Positions 8,266-14,997 of a DNA stretch of 64,000 nt are shown here, in pieces (positions within the stretch are counted from its first letter, which is position 1; each line of letters starts with the position of its first letter). A program made the translations under genes and the position numbers. This stretch comes from CAYPGJ01 sp050174775. Its GTDB lineage: Bacteria; Planctomycetota; Phycisphaerae; Phycisphaerales; UBA1924. The stretch lies in NCBI GenBank assembly GCA_050174775.1, contig JBFXJP010000005.1, positions 194,396-258,395 on the forward strand, written 5' to 3'. A model generated the notes under the pieces. That model ran no database searches. It had not been told where the DNA came from and saw only the letters and a program-made list of their open reading frames with translations.

Positions 8266-9066
8266 ATGACCCCCAGATCTTGCCCAAATACACACCGAAC
8301 AAATCTCCTCCTCTTTGCCGCCCTCTTTCTCCTCCTCCTCCCCCTCGCGCCCACCCACGCCCAGTCCCACAAGAAGGACTCCTCCTCAAACTCCTCCACC
8401 TCCACCCCGGAAGGCTGGACCATCGTCCTCGCTACCTACGCCGGCCCCGATCACGCCGGGCTCGCGGCGGGCGCGGCCGAGCAGATCCGCACGCTCACTC
8501 CTCTGAAGGACGTCCAAACCCAGAACCGAGGCAAGGGCTCCGTGGTCGTGCTGGGCTCATACCCCTCCCCGGCGGACCCTCAGGCTCAAAAAGACCTCCT
8601 GGCCGTCCGCAACACACTCCTTGAAGAGCGCCCCCTCTTCCTGGCCGCGTTCCTCGCGCCACCGCGCACGCCTTCGGAAGCGGATCCGGGCTCCGCGGCT
8701 CCCTTCCCCCTCTCCACCGCCCGAGCCGAGTTCTCCCCCTACGCCCGCTACACACTTCAGATCGCCATCTACGAATCGCCCAACCTCGACGAGGCCAGAA
8801 AGGCCGCGGAAAAAGCCGCGCTCCAACTCCGACGCGACGGCGAGCCCGCCTTCTACTACCACGGCCCCACCGCCTCCCTGGTCACCCTCGGCGCCTTCAC
8901 CGACGCCGACGCCGGCATCTCCAAGCCCATCGAGTCACCGCTCCTTGCCCAGCTTCGCAAACGACACCCCCACAATCTCTACAACGGCAACCAGCAGCTC
9001 CTCCAGAAGACCCCGGGCGCCAAGGACAAGACCCCTCAGCCCTCGTTCCTTGTCGAGATCCCCTGA
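8266..9066 (+). CDS. secreted SPOR-like protein
   Basis: 266 residues with a clear N-terminal signal peptide (LLLFAALFLLLLPLAPTHAQ, residues 13-32) and a Ser-rich linker. The mature part contains two similar halves. Each begins with a strand such as GWTIVLATYAG or RYTLQIAIYES and continues through a helix and a short strand (VVVLGSYPSPADPQAQ, then LVTLGAFTDAD). The ...LGSY/LGAF...A strand ends are typical of SPOR domains, which bind glycan strands lacking stem peptides at division sites. The match is by pattern only. The gene is divergent from flgM and is followed by a structured-RNA region. Confidence 0.65.
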   Translation: MTPRSCPNTHRTNLLLFAALFLLLLPLAPTHAQSHKKDSSSNSSTSTPEGWTIVLATYAGPDHAGLAAGAAEQIRTLTPLKDVQTQNRGKGSVVVLGSYPSPADPQAQKDLLAVRNTLLEERPLFLAAFLAPPRTPSEADPGSAAPFPLSTARAEFSPYARYTLQIAIYESPNLDEARKAAEKAALQLRRDGEPAFYYHGPTASLVTLGAFTDADAGISKPIESPLLAQLRKRHPHNLYNGNQQLLQKTPGAKDKTPQPSFLVEIP

Positions 9067-9137
9067 CTCGGCGCCACCGTCAGGTTTTCCCCCATCGTCC
9101 GGAAACGCACTTTCCGGCCCGACACGCGCGATTTCTC

Positions 9138-9165
9138 TTGCAGAACCTTCGCGCTCAGGTATGCT
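9138..9165 (+). promoter_or_regulatory. predicted sigma-70-type promoter of the structured RNA
   Basis: TTGCAG (9138-9143) and TATGCT (9160-9165) are 16 bases apart and would start transcription near 9172. A chain of strong hairpins and a terminator follow, with no coding frame of its own. Confidence 0.55.
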
Positions 9166-9171
9166 CAAAAA

Positions 9172-9564
9172 GTCTTGCCACGCGCCTTTGCACAGGGACG
9201 TGGCAGTAGCGAGTAGAGAGAGCGCTGCGCACAGCGCGACCGGGCTACGTCTTGCGTGCATCCCTCCGGTGATGCACGAAGCGTCCCGCGCATCGCGCGT
9301 CCTGCGCACCCCCCCTACACGCGGCGCTGCCACGCTCAACGGCATTCGTTCCGACGCGCCGCACAACGCGCCGGAACTCCAACGTGGCAGAGCCGCCCGG
9401 CCCGTTAACTCGGTTCGGGAGGCTTCAACGTCAGGCGACCTGGGGCGTTGAGGCCCACCACACGGGCCAGGTGAGAGGGACGCGTTGTGAACCCCAGCGC
9501 ACCGCACACTGCCGCCTGACGAAATTCACGCCGCCATGGGACACCCCCCGTGGCGGCGTTTTTC
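9172..9564 (+). ncRNA. candidate structured non-coding RNA, about 390 nt, family not recognised
   Basis: The predicted transcript lies between a promoter at 9138-9165 and an intrinsic terminator at 9528-9567. It packs many helices: TGCCACG pairing with CGTGGCA near the start; GCGCTGC/GCACAGCGC; a long hairpin with GTGCAT/ATGCAC arms; GTTCCG and CGCG pairing with CGCG and CGGAAC; CTGCCACG pairing with a distant CGTGGCAG; and a nested GCTTCAACG/CGTTGAGGC helix closed by GGCCCGT/ACGGGCC. The CGTGGCAG and TGCCACG elements each occur twice, so alternative pairings are possible. RNase P, tmRNA, 6S and SRP signatures were looked for and not found. Confidence 0.55.
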
Positions 9565-9567
9565 TTT
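9528..9567 (+). terminator. intrinsic terminator of the structured RNA
   Basis: The arms ACGCCGCCA (9528-9536) and TGGCGGCGT (9551-9559) form a perfect nine-base-pair stem followed directly by a T-rich run (TTTTTCTTT). It ends the transcript predicted to begin near 9172. Confidence 0.85.
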
Positions 9568-9682
9568 CGCGCACGGCGCGAGGCTCGAGAGAGCCGCGAA
9601 ATGCAGCGGCGTGGACGGCCGCACGTGCGCCGGCCGTATGATGCACCGCGTCTTCGGGTTGTATTCTCGAGGGGTATCCGCA

Positions 9683-10459
9683 ATGACCGCTGCGCGAATC
9701 TTCGCGATCTGCATCGCCCTCCTCGGCGTCATCCTCGCCGGGCGTGCGCTGCTCCCCACGAGCCGTGCGACACACCACCCGCAAACGCCCGCGCCGACAC
9801 CTTCCGGCGACCCCGAGGCTGCGGACGAATCACGACATCCCCCTTCGCTTCCCGAGTGGGATGCGCTCTCGTTCTCCTCGGCTCGCGCGGACGACGCCAT
9901 CGCCTCGCTCTCCGCCGCGCTCGACGAGGATGCGCGTTGGGTGCAAGTCGATCTCCCGAACGACGCGCGCAGCGATCTCCGCGAGCGATTTCTCCGGCGA
10001 GTCTCGTACGTGCTTCGCGCGAGCGAGGACGATCGTCTCGCCGCCGCGTTGGCCGAGCGCGCGACGCGCACCGATGCTCCGGATGGTCTCTCCCCCGAGT
10101 CGATCGAACGCTGCGGCCGATGGCCGCAGGTCTGGGCCGATGCGCCCATCGACGCTTCCAACATCCGCGTACGCATCCTCGACGTCTCGTCCGGCGCCGC
10201 GATGCGTGCGGCCTCCACGCCCGCGGTGACCAGCTCTCCGCTCAGCGCGGCGTACGGCGAGCCCGCGCAACCGAAGCGCCTCTACGAAATCATCGTTCCC
10301 ATCAGGCCGCGCACCGCTCCCGATGAATCACGTCGCATCCCCGCGTTCCTCGGCGTTGCGTACGAGCGCACGGCGCAGAACACGTGGCGTCCGCATCGCA
10401 TCTCCGTCTACACGCATGAGCACCCCGGCGGACGCCCGCTGATCGCACCCCCGATGTGA
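9683..10459 (+). CDS. membrane-anchored protein, unknown function
   Basis: 258 residues from the ATG at 9683, with GAGGGG upstream. A frame open to 9536 crosses the intrinsic terminator and is rejected as the start. Residues 4-24 form a single transmembrane helix (IFAICIALLGVILAGRALL). A Pro-rich stalk and a soluble domain of helices follow (DARSDLRERFLRRVSYVLRA). I do not recognise the domain. It lies six bases ahead of a prepilin-like gene, so the two may be co-transcribed and act together in the envelope. Confidence 0.66.
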   Translation: MTAARIFAICIALLGVILAGRALLPTSRATHHPQTPAPTPSGDPEAADESRHPPSLPEWDALSFSSARADDAIASLSAALDEDARWVQVDLPNDARSDLRERFLRRVSYVLRASEDDRLAAALAERATRTDAPDGLSPESIERCGRWPQVWADAPIDASNIRVRILDVSSGAAMRAASTPAVTSSPLSAAYGEPAQPKRLYEIIVPIRPRTAPDESRRIPAFLGVAYERTAQNTWRPHRISVYTHEHPGGRPLIAPPM

Positions 10460-10465
10460 CGCATC

Positions 10466-11224
10466 ATGAAACGCGCACGCCACAACGTGTCTCGCGCTTT
10501 CACCATCAGCGAGCTTCTCGTCTCGATCGGCGTCATCGGCGTGCTCATCGCCATCACGCTCCCCGCGCTGCGTTCGAGCCGTGCCGTCACGGGCGCCACG
10601 GCCTCGCTTGCCAACCTGCGCTCGCTCGGGCAATCCCTCCAACTCTCCACGCAACGTAACAACGAGCGTTTCCCGTTCCCCCCTCGACGTGGAGAGAGTT
10701 GGGGCCCGCTGTATTGGGAGCCTCCGCACCCGAACGCGGCCCAGCACTTCTACGGAGACGTCTGGTACTACGGTCGCTTCTTCTGGCCCGCGCTGCTGCA
10801 CGACGTGGCGCCCTGGCCCGAGCACTACGCATCATGGCTCTCGCCCAACTACCAGGCTCCCGACGGAGACAACCCGCTCTGGGAGCGTGTGCCGATCGTG
10901 TCGTACTTCTATTCGACGGCGTTCTACGCGGCGCCGAGAGTGTGGGACGTGTCGCTCCGTGCGAACGTCACCGCGCACGACATTGCGCAGCAGCCCGTTT
11001 CGGTCGTCTCCTTCCCGAGCGCGAAGGTGATCGCGTATGACCGTGATCGCTCGTACATCACGAGGATGACGCCCGACGCGCAGCGCCCCGTGCTCTTTGT
11101 CGACGGCAGCGCATCGCTGCGGCTGGATCGTGACGCCGCGGAGCCCGTGCAGAACCCGTTGAGCGCTGATTCTCCCGCGCGCTATCACGACACCCCGCTC
11201 GGCGCCGCGGGGCGCGACTTCTGA
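10466..11224 (+). CDS. prepilin-type (DUF1559/GspG-like) protein
   Basis: 252 residues. After a short basic leader comes FTISELLVSIGVIGVLIAIT (residues 12-31), the class III prepilin signature: cleavage before Phe, Glu at +5 and a hydrophobic assembly helix. The C-terminal globular part, with its VLFVDGSASLR strand, resembles the large family of planctomycete prepilin-like proteins assembled by type II/IV-like machines. No prepilin peptidase or assembly ATPase is nearby. The previous gene ends six bases upstream. There is no clear ribosome-binding site, which suggests coupling. Confidence 0.83.
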   Translation: MKRARHNVSRAFTISELLVSIGVIGVLIAITLPALRSSRAVTGATASLANLRSLGQSLQLSTQRNNERFPFPPRRGESWGPLYWEPPHPNAAQHFYGDVWYYGRFFWPALLHDVAPWPEHYASWLSPNYQAPDGDNPLWERVPIVSYFYSTAFYAAPRVWDVSLRANVTAHDIAQQPVSVVSFPSAKVIAYDRDRSYITRMTPDAQRPVLFVDGSASLRLDRDAAEPVQNPLSADSPARYHDTPLGAAGRDF

Positions 11225-11565
11225 ACACACCGATCTCGTTCCCACTCCTTCCCGAATCCCCAGGCCGCCGACGGTGGTCGTGCCGGCGACCCGGAGTCAT
11301 GCCCCCGGGTCCAACGGAACACCTGACCGGCGCGGCACAGACGCCGCGCATGCGAGCGGGGCTCGCCGGCTTCGGCGCTTCCTGCGGCCGAAGACTGGGC
11401 GAACGTGCCCACACATCTTCTTTCGTCGAAAGCGGGTCGCGGCGATTTCATTTCACACCCACGCCCGCAACTCATCTTCTCCCCAAGGCCAAAGCGGCAT
11501 CGGCGCGGAGGACTCACGCGGGTTTTCACCTTTTTTTCCGGTTCTCTCGGGAGACCCGAACGCCC
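11225..11565. other. intergenic region between the prepilin and repressor genes
   Basis: 341 bases between two convergent genes with no credible coding frame. It holds a hairpin CTTCGGC/GCCGAAG (about 11371-11394) without a T-run. A second hairpin GGTTCTCTCGGGAGACCCGAAC follows a T7 run near 11530, so it is oriented wrongly for an intrinsic terminator of either flanking gene. Confidence 0.45.
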
Positions 11566-12405
11566 TCAGAACATCGGGCGCTTCGGTCGCTGCTCGGGGC
11601 CCACGGAGCGGATGACCCGGACCGCGACGTAGAGCCCGGCCACTTCTTCGCGGTGCACGACGCGCGGGCCGTAGCGGGAGTTGAGGGGCTGGAGTCTGAT
11701 CCGCACGGCCTCGTCGCCTTCGCGCTCGAAATACACGCGTTTGAAGGTGGTTTCGGCGTCGCGTTCGAGCCGGACGAAGCAGTCGTCGCCGTCGACGGCG
11801 CTGAGTTCGGGGCTGAAGACGACGATGTCGCCCTCTGCGTACTGGGGGGACATGGAGTCGCCGACGACTCGGGCGCCGAAGGCGTCGGGGTCGGAGACGT
11901 CGGGGACGCGCACGTGATCGTCCGCAACTCGTGCGGGATAGCCAAGATCGGTGAATTCGCGCGGGTAGCCGGCGGCCACGGAGTTGATGACGGGGACGTG
12001 GATGGGGAGGCCGACGAGCTCGACGTTGGTGCGCGGCGCGGCGCCTGAGAGGCGGTCGACCAGGGACTGGAGTTCGCCGGACTGCCAGACGTCGTCAAGT
12101 GATTGGGAGCGAACGAGTTCGGCGAGCCGGCGGCCGGCGTTGCTCGCCTCGGCCATCTCGCGCATCTCGGCCCGGACGGGCTCGGGCATCGACTCGAAAC
12201 TAGCCATTTTCACGAGGATTCCGGGCTCCAGACGGAGGGCTTCCTCGAGGCGTGCGAGCAGCGAGGGGGAGGGGGCGCCGGTGGTTTTGCCGTTCTCGAT
12301 CTGGGAGAGGTAGGACTTGTGACACCGAACCGTGTCGGCGAGCGCCTGCAGGGTCATTTCCCGCGCTGTTCTGTGGTTCCTCAAGAATTGGCCGAGACGC
12401 TTCAT
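11566..12405 (-). CDS. LexA/CI-type repressor with S24 self-cleavage domain
   Basis: 279 residues from the ATG at 12405, with CAGGAG upstream. Residues 17-40 (MTLQALADTVRCHKSYLSQI and following) form an XRE-family helix-turn-helix. Residues 140-230 form a peptidase S24 domain with all elements of the autocleavage machine: the Ala145-Gly146 scissile bond in SVAAGYP, Ser184 in GDSMS and Lys222 in TTFKRVY. The spacing matches LexA and lambda CI. Such repressors cut themselves when RecA filaments form after DNA damage. It is divergent from the packaging module, and their predicted promoters overlap, so it probably represses that module and itself. A free-standing host LexA paralogue is the alternative. 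Confidence 0.88.
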   Translation of the reverse strand: MKRLGQFLRNHRTAREMTLQALADTVRCHKSYLSQIENGKTTGAPSPSLLARLEEALRLEPGILVKMASFESMPEPVRAEMREMAEASNAGRRLAELVRSQSLDDVWQSGELQSLVDRLSGAAPRTNVELVGLPIHVPVINSVAAGYPREFTDLGYPARVADDHVRVPDVSDPDAFGARVVGDSMSPQYAEGDIVVFSPELSAVDGDDCFVRLERDAETTFKRVYFEREGDEAVRIRLQPLNSRYGPRVVHREEVAGLYVAVRVIRSVGPEQRPKRPMF

Positions 12406-12431
12406 CGCCCGCTCCTGTGCGCCGTTTCCTG

Positions 12432-12460
12432 GTGATACCAAACAAACACCTTGCAAACAA
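12432..12460 (-). promoter_or_regulatory. predicted promoter of the repressor gene
   Basis: On the minus strand TTGTTT (12455-12460) and TATCAC (12432-12437) are separated by 17 bases. The -35 hexamer overlaps that of the rightward promoter, as in classic lysogeny switches. Confidence 0.45.
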
Positions 12461-12478
12461 GACTGTATCCGATAAAAC
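12451..12478 (+). promoter_or_regulatory. predicted rightward promoter of the packaging module, with operator-like repeats
   Basis: TTGCAA (12451-12456) and TAAAAC (12473-12478) are 16 bases apart. The same stretch holds two short inverted repeats, CTTG-caaa-CAAG and TATC-c-GATA, which are candidate operators for the adjacent repressor. Confidence 0.45.
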
Positions 12479-12542
12479 TCCGAACATCGAGTTGAGCGAT
12501 CAATAGACGAGCGGCTTATCCAGAATGAGACGGGAGGGCGCC

Positions 12543-13013
12543 ATGGTCGGAGGACAGGCGATCGGGATGCGGGCGGGTCGGAGCGCGGTGCGGGAGCTGG
12601 ATCGGATCGATCCGGATCGGGTGGCGGACCTTCGTCGGAGGCATGGTCGGGAGGAGACGGAGCGGGTGTTGGCGTTGGCGGAGCACGTGGGTGCGGAGGA
12701 GCGGGCGCTGCTGCGCGCGGTGTTCGAGGGAGGGGTGTCGGTGGGGGAGTTGGCGCGGGTGAGGGGGTGTCCGGTGCGGACGTTGCGGCGCGAGGTGCGC
12801 GGTCTGGTGAGGAGGGTGACGGACCCGCGGTTCGTGTTCGTGCTGTCGAGGCGTGAGGGGTGGGGGGCTGGTCGGAGGAAGGTGGCGAGCGCGTGCGTGT
12901 TGCAGGGGTTGAGTCTGCGGGAGGCCGCGCGGGAGGCGGGGCTGACGCTGCACACGGTGCGTCGGCACATGGGGGCGATCGAGGCGTTGTTTGATGCGGA
13001 GAGCGCGGCGTGA
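12543..13013 (+). CDS. helix-turn-helix regulator with sigma-region-4-like segments
   Basis: 156 residues from the ATG at 12543, five bases after GGGAGG; an in-frame ATG at 12525 has no ribosome-binding site. Two similar helix-turn-helix segments are visible: GGVSVGELARVRGCPVRTLR at residues 62-81, and GLSLREAAREAGLTLHTVRR at residues 120-139. Each has the spacing of sigma-70 region 4/LuxR-type DNA-binding folds. There is no sigma region 2, so it is more likely an activator or a partial sigma-like regulator than a complete sigma factor. It is the first gene after the repressor's divergent promoter and overlaps the next gene by four bases, which suggests control of the packaging operon. Confidence 0.72.
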   Translation: MVGGQAIGMRAGRSAVRELDRIDPDRVADLRRRHGREETERVLALAEHVGAEERALLRAVFEGGVSVGELARVRGCPVRTLRREVRGLVRRVTDPRFVFVLSRREGWGAGRRKVASACVLQGLSLREAAREAGLTLHTVRRHMGAIEALFDAESAA

Positions 13014-14332
13014 GTGAGCGGGTGTTGCGAGCGTGCGCGATGTTCGGGCTGCCGCCTGAGGAGGCGCGCGAGGCGGCGAGGGAAGCGGTGCGCGCGGGGA
13101 GGGAGATCTCGGCGCGAGGGGGGACGATCACGCTGCTGACGGGGGCGAGCGGCTCGGGGAAGACGAGCGCGCTGCGGAGCGCGGTGGAGCAGTGGCGCGC
13201 GGAGGGGCGGATGGTGATCGAGGCGCGGCCGGCGTCGAGGCGCGCGTGGCGGCGCGCGTGCGTCGAACTGGTGGGGGAAGGGGAGGGAGAGGAGGGGGTG
13301 GCGCGCGCGATGCGGAGGCTGTCGCAGGTGGGGCTGGGCGAGGCGCGGTGCTTCGTGCGGAGCGCGCGGGAGTTGTCGGAGGGGCAGCGGGAACGGCTAT
13401 GGCTTGGGATGGCGCTGGAGCGCGCGGCGCGGACGGCGGGGAGCGTGATCGTGGTGGATGAGTTTCTCGCGCGGTTGGATCGGGTGACCGCGCGGGTGAC
13501 GGCGCGGTGCTTCGCGCGGGCGGTGCGTCAGGAGGGGGTGAGCGCGGTGGTGGCCACGGCGCACGATGACCTGGAGGAGGCGCTGGGGGCGGACGAGGTG
13601 GTGCGGTTCGGGTTGGATGGAGGGGTGCGTGTGACGCGGGGGGCGGGGGAGAGCGCGGCGCTGGAGGTGGAGTACGGGGAGGCGGAGTGGGAGGAGTGCG
13701 CCGGGTTGTTGCGGTTTCACTATCGCGGCGCGCGGCCGGCGATGGTGGCGCGGGTGATGGCGGCGCGCGTGGAGGGAGAGGTGGTGGGGGCGTTGATCGT
13801 GGCGATGCCGACGTTGAACGGGGTGTGGAGGCGGCTGGCGTGGGGTGATCGGTATTCGAGCGGGGATCGGCGGGAGTGCGCGCGGCGGCTGAACGCGGAG
13901 GTGCGGCGGATCTCGCGGGTGGTGGTTGATCCGCGGTGGCGGGGCGTGGGGATCGCGAAGGGGCTGGTGCGCGCGTATCTGGATGCGCCGCTGACGGCGC
14001 GGACGGAGGCGGTGGCGGCGATGGGGGCGGTGTGCCCGTTCTTCGAGCGCGCGGGGATGCGTGCGCATCGGGCGCCGGCGGGGCATCGGGATGCGCGGCT
14101 GCTGGACGTGTTTGCGCATCTCGGGGTGCGTGAGTGGGAGACGTGTGACGGCGCGCGTGTGCTGCGGGCGGCGCGGGAGCGCGGGCTGGAGGCGTGGCTG
14201 GAGTGGGAGTTGGAGCGGTGGGTGGGCGACGGGAGGGGGAGGGAGACGTGTCGAGGCTTGGGCGTGGAGGGGCTGGCGCGGGAGGCGTGTCGGCGGGTGT
14301 CGGCGGAGCAGGTGGCGTACACGGATGGATGA
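13010..14332 (+). CDS. ABC-type ATPase fused to a GNAT acetyltransferase domain (COG2401-like)
   Basis: 440 residues, GTG start overlapping the previous stop by four bases. Residues 45-52 (GASGSGKT) are Walker A, 122-126 (LSEGQ) the ABC signature, 146-151 (VIVVDE) Walker B and His185 the H-loop. No transmembrane part exists, so it is not a transporter subunit. Residues 240-350 form an acetyltransferase-like domain whose motif A reads VVVDPRWRGVGIAKGLV (near residue 303), the acetyl-CoA-binding R-x-x-G-x-G/A loop. This domain order matches the uncharacterised COG2401 group. Its place directly upstream of the terminase genes suggests a role in DNA packaging or in modifying DNA or capsid components. 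The substrate is unknown. Confidence 0.8.
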   Translation: MSERVLRACAMFGLPPEEAREAAREAVRAGREISARGGTITLLTGASGSGKTSALRSAVEQWRAEGRMVIEARPASRRAWRRACVELVGEGEGEEGVARAMRRLSQVGLGEARCFVRSARELSEGQRERLWLGMALERAARTAGSVIVVDEFLARLDRVTARVTARCFARAVRQEGVSAVVATAHDDLEEALGADEVVRFGLDGGVRVTRGAGESAALEVEYGEAEWEECAGLLRFHYRGARPAMVARVMAARVEGEVVGALIVAMPTLNGVWRRLAWGDRYSSGDRRECARRLNAEVRRISRVVVDPRWRGVGIAKGLVRAYLDAPLTARTEAVAAMGAVCPFFERAGMRAHRAPAGHRDARLLDVFAHLGVREWETCDGARVLRAARERGLEAWLEWELERWVGDGRGRETCRGLGVEGLAREACRRVSAEQVAYTDG

Positions 14333-14350
14333 ATGGAAAGGAGGCGCGAG

Positions 14351-14533
14351 GTGCGGCGGGGAACACAGGGCGGGGAATTGTTGTCGTCGTTGACGGTGTT
14401 TGTGACGGCGGCGGAGCGGCGGGAGGCGTTGGAGGTGATGCGTCGTTTCGATCGGGAGCGTGGGAGGGCGTTCATGGGGATGGCGCGTGCGGCGGCGACG
14501 GTGCGTGCGGCGCGGAAGGGGGGGAGGGCGTGA
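14351..14533 (+). CDS. small packaging-module protein
   Basis: 60 residues from the GTG at 14351, six bases after AAAGGAGG (14337-14344); an ATG at 14333 would also be in frame but has no site. The protein is helical and basic (RREALEVMRRFDRERGRAF), with an Arg/Ala-rich end. No family is recognised. Its stop overlaps the start of the next gene by one base (TGATG), so it belongs to the packaging operon. Confidence 0.6.
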   Translation: MRRGTQGGELLSSLTVFVTAAERREALEVMRRFDRERGRAFMGMARAAATVRAARKGGRA

Positions 14534-14982
14534 TGGGCGCGAAGCGTGGCGTGGTGGTGGATGCGGACGTGCGGAGCGGTCGGGTGTTGCGGGACGTGTA
14601 TTCGCTGGTGCGCGAGGCGCCGCAGATCGCGGAGCGTCACGGGATGACGTTGCGGGAGCTGGCGTCGTGGGCGAGTTCGGAGGAGGAGCGGAGGACGGTG
14701 GAGGGGTTGTGTCGATTTGAGGATGCGCGTGCGGAGTTGTTGTTGCGGCGTGCGCGGGTGAGCGCGGCGCGGCGGTTGTTGCGGCTTTCGCTGGAGGCGT
14801 CTTCGGAGGAGACGAGGCGGAAGGCGTGCGTGGACCTGTTGCGGATCGGGTCGTCGTCGGGGTTGCGGCGTGTGCGTGAGGAGGAGGAGGAGGGGGAGAG
14901 CGGGATGGAGGTGTTGCAGGACGGGCCGGAGGCCGAGGTGATTCGGGAGACGTTGGAGCGTCGGGGCGCGCAGAGCGCGTGA
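14533..14982 (+). CDS. putative small terminase subunit
   Basis: 149 residues from the ATG at 14533, coupled to the previous stop. The first half has a helix-turn-helix-like run (VREAPQIAERHGMTLRELAS). The middle is helical and Arg-rich (LLLRRARVSAARRLLRLSLE). The C-terminus is acidic (EEEEEGES). DNA-binding N-terminus, oligomerising helices, acidic tail and a position just before the large terminase are the usual properties of small terminases. No sequence signature proves the call. Confidence 0.6.
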   Translation: MGAKRGVVVDADVRSGRVLRDVYSLVREAPQIAERHGMTLRELASWASSEEERRTVEGLCRFEDARAELLLRRARVSAARRLLRLSLEASSEETRRKACVDLLRIGSSSGLRRVREEEEEGESGMEVLQDGPEAEVIRETLERRGAQSA

Positions 14983-14997
14983 GGGAGGGGGTGGGTG

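Noticed and set aside
9438..9456. Similarity of GTCAGGCGACCTGGGG to the cobalamin-riboswitch B12 box
   Set aside because: The match is imperfect, the other conserved riboswitch blocks are missing and no cobalamin gene follows.
9172..9564. RNase P RNA, tmRNA, 6S or SRP RNA
   Set aside because: The conserved sequences (GAGGAAAGUC, tRNA-like ends, GGAAG...AGCAG and others) are not present.
11529..11565. T-run and hairpin as terminator of the repressor or prepilin gene
   Set aside because: The T-run lies before the hairpin on the plus strand, so the order is wrong for either gene.
12525..12542. Start of the HTH regulator at the ATG 12525
   Set aside because: No ribosome-binding site; GGGAGG favours 12543.
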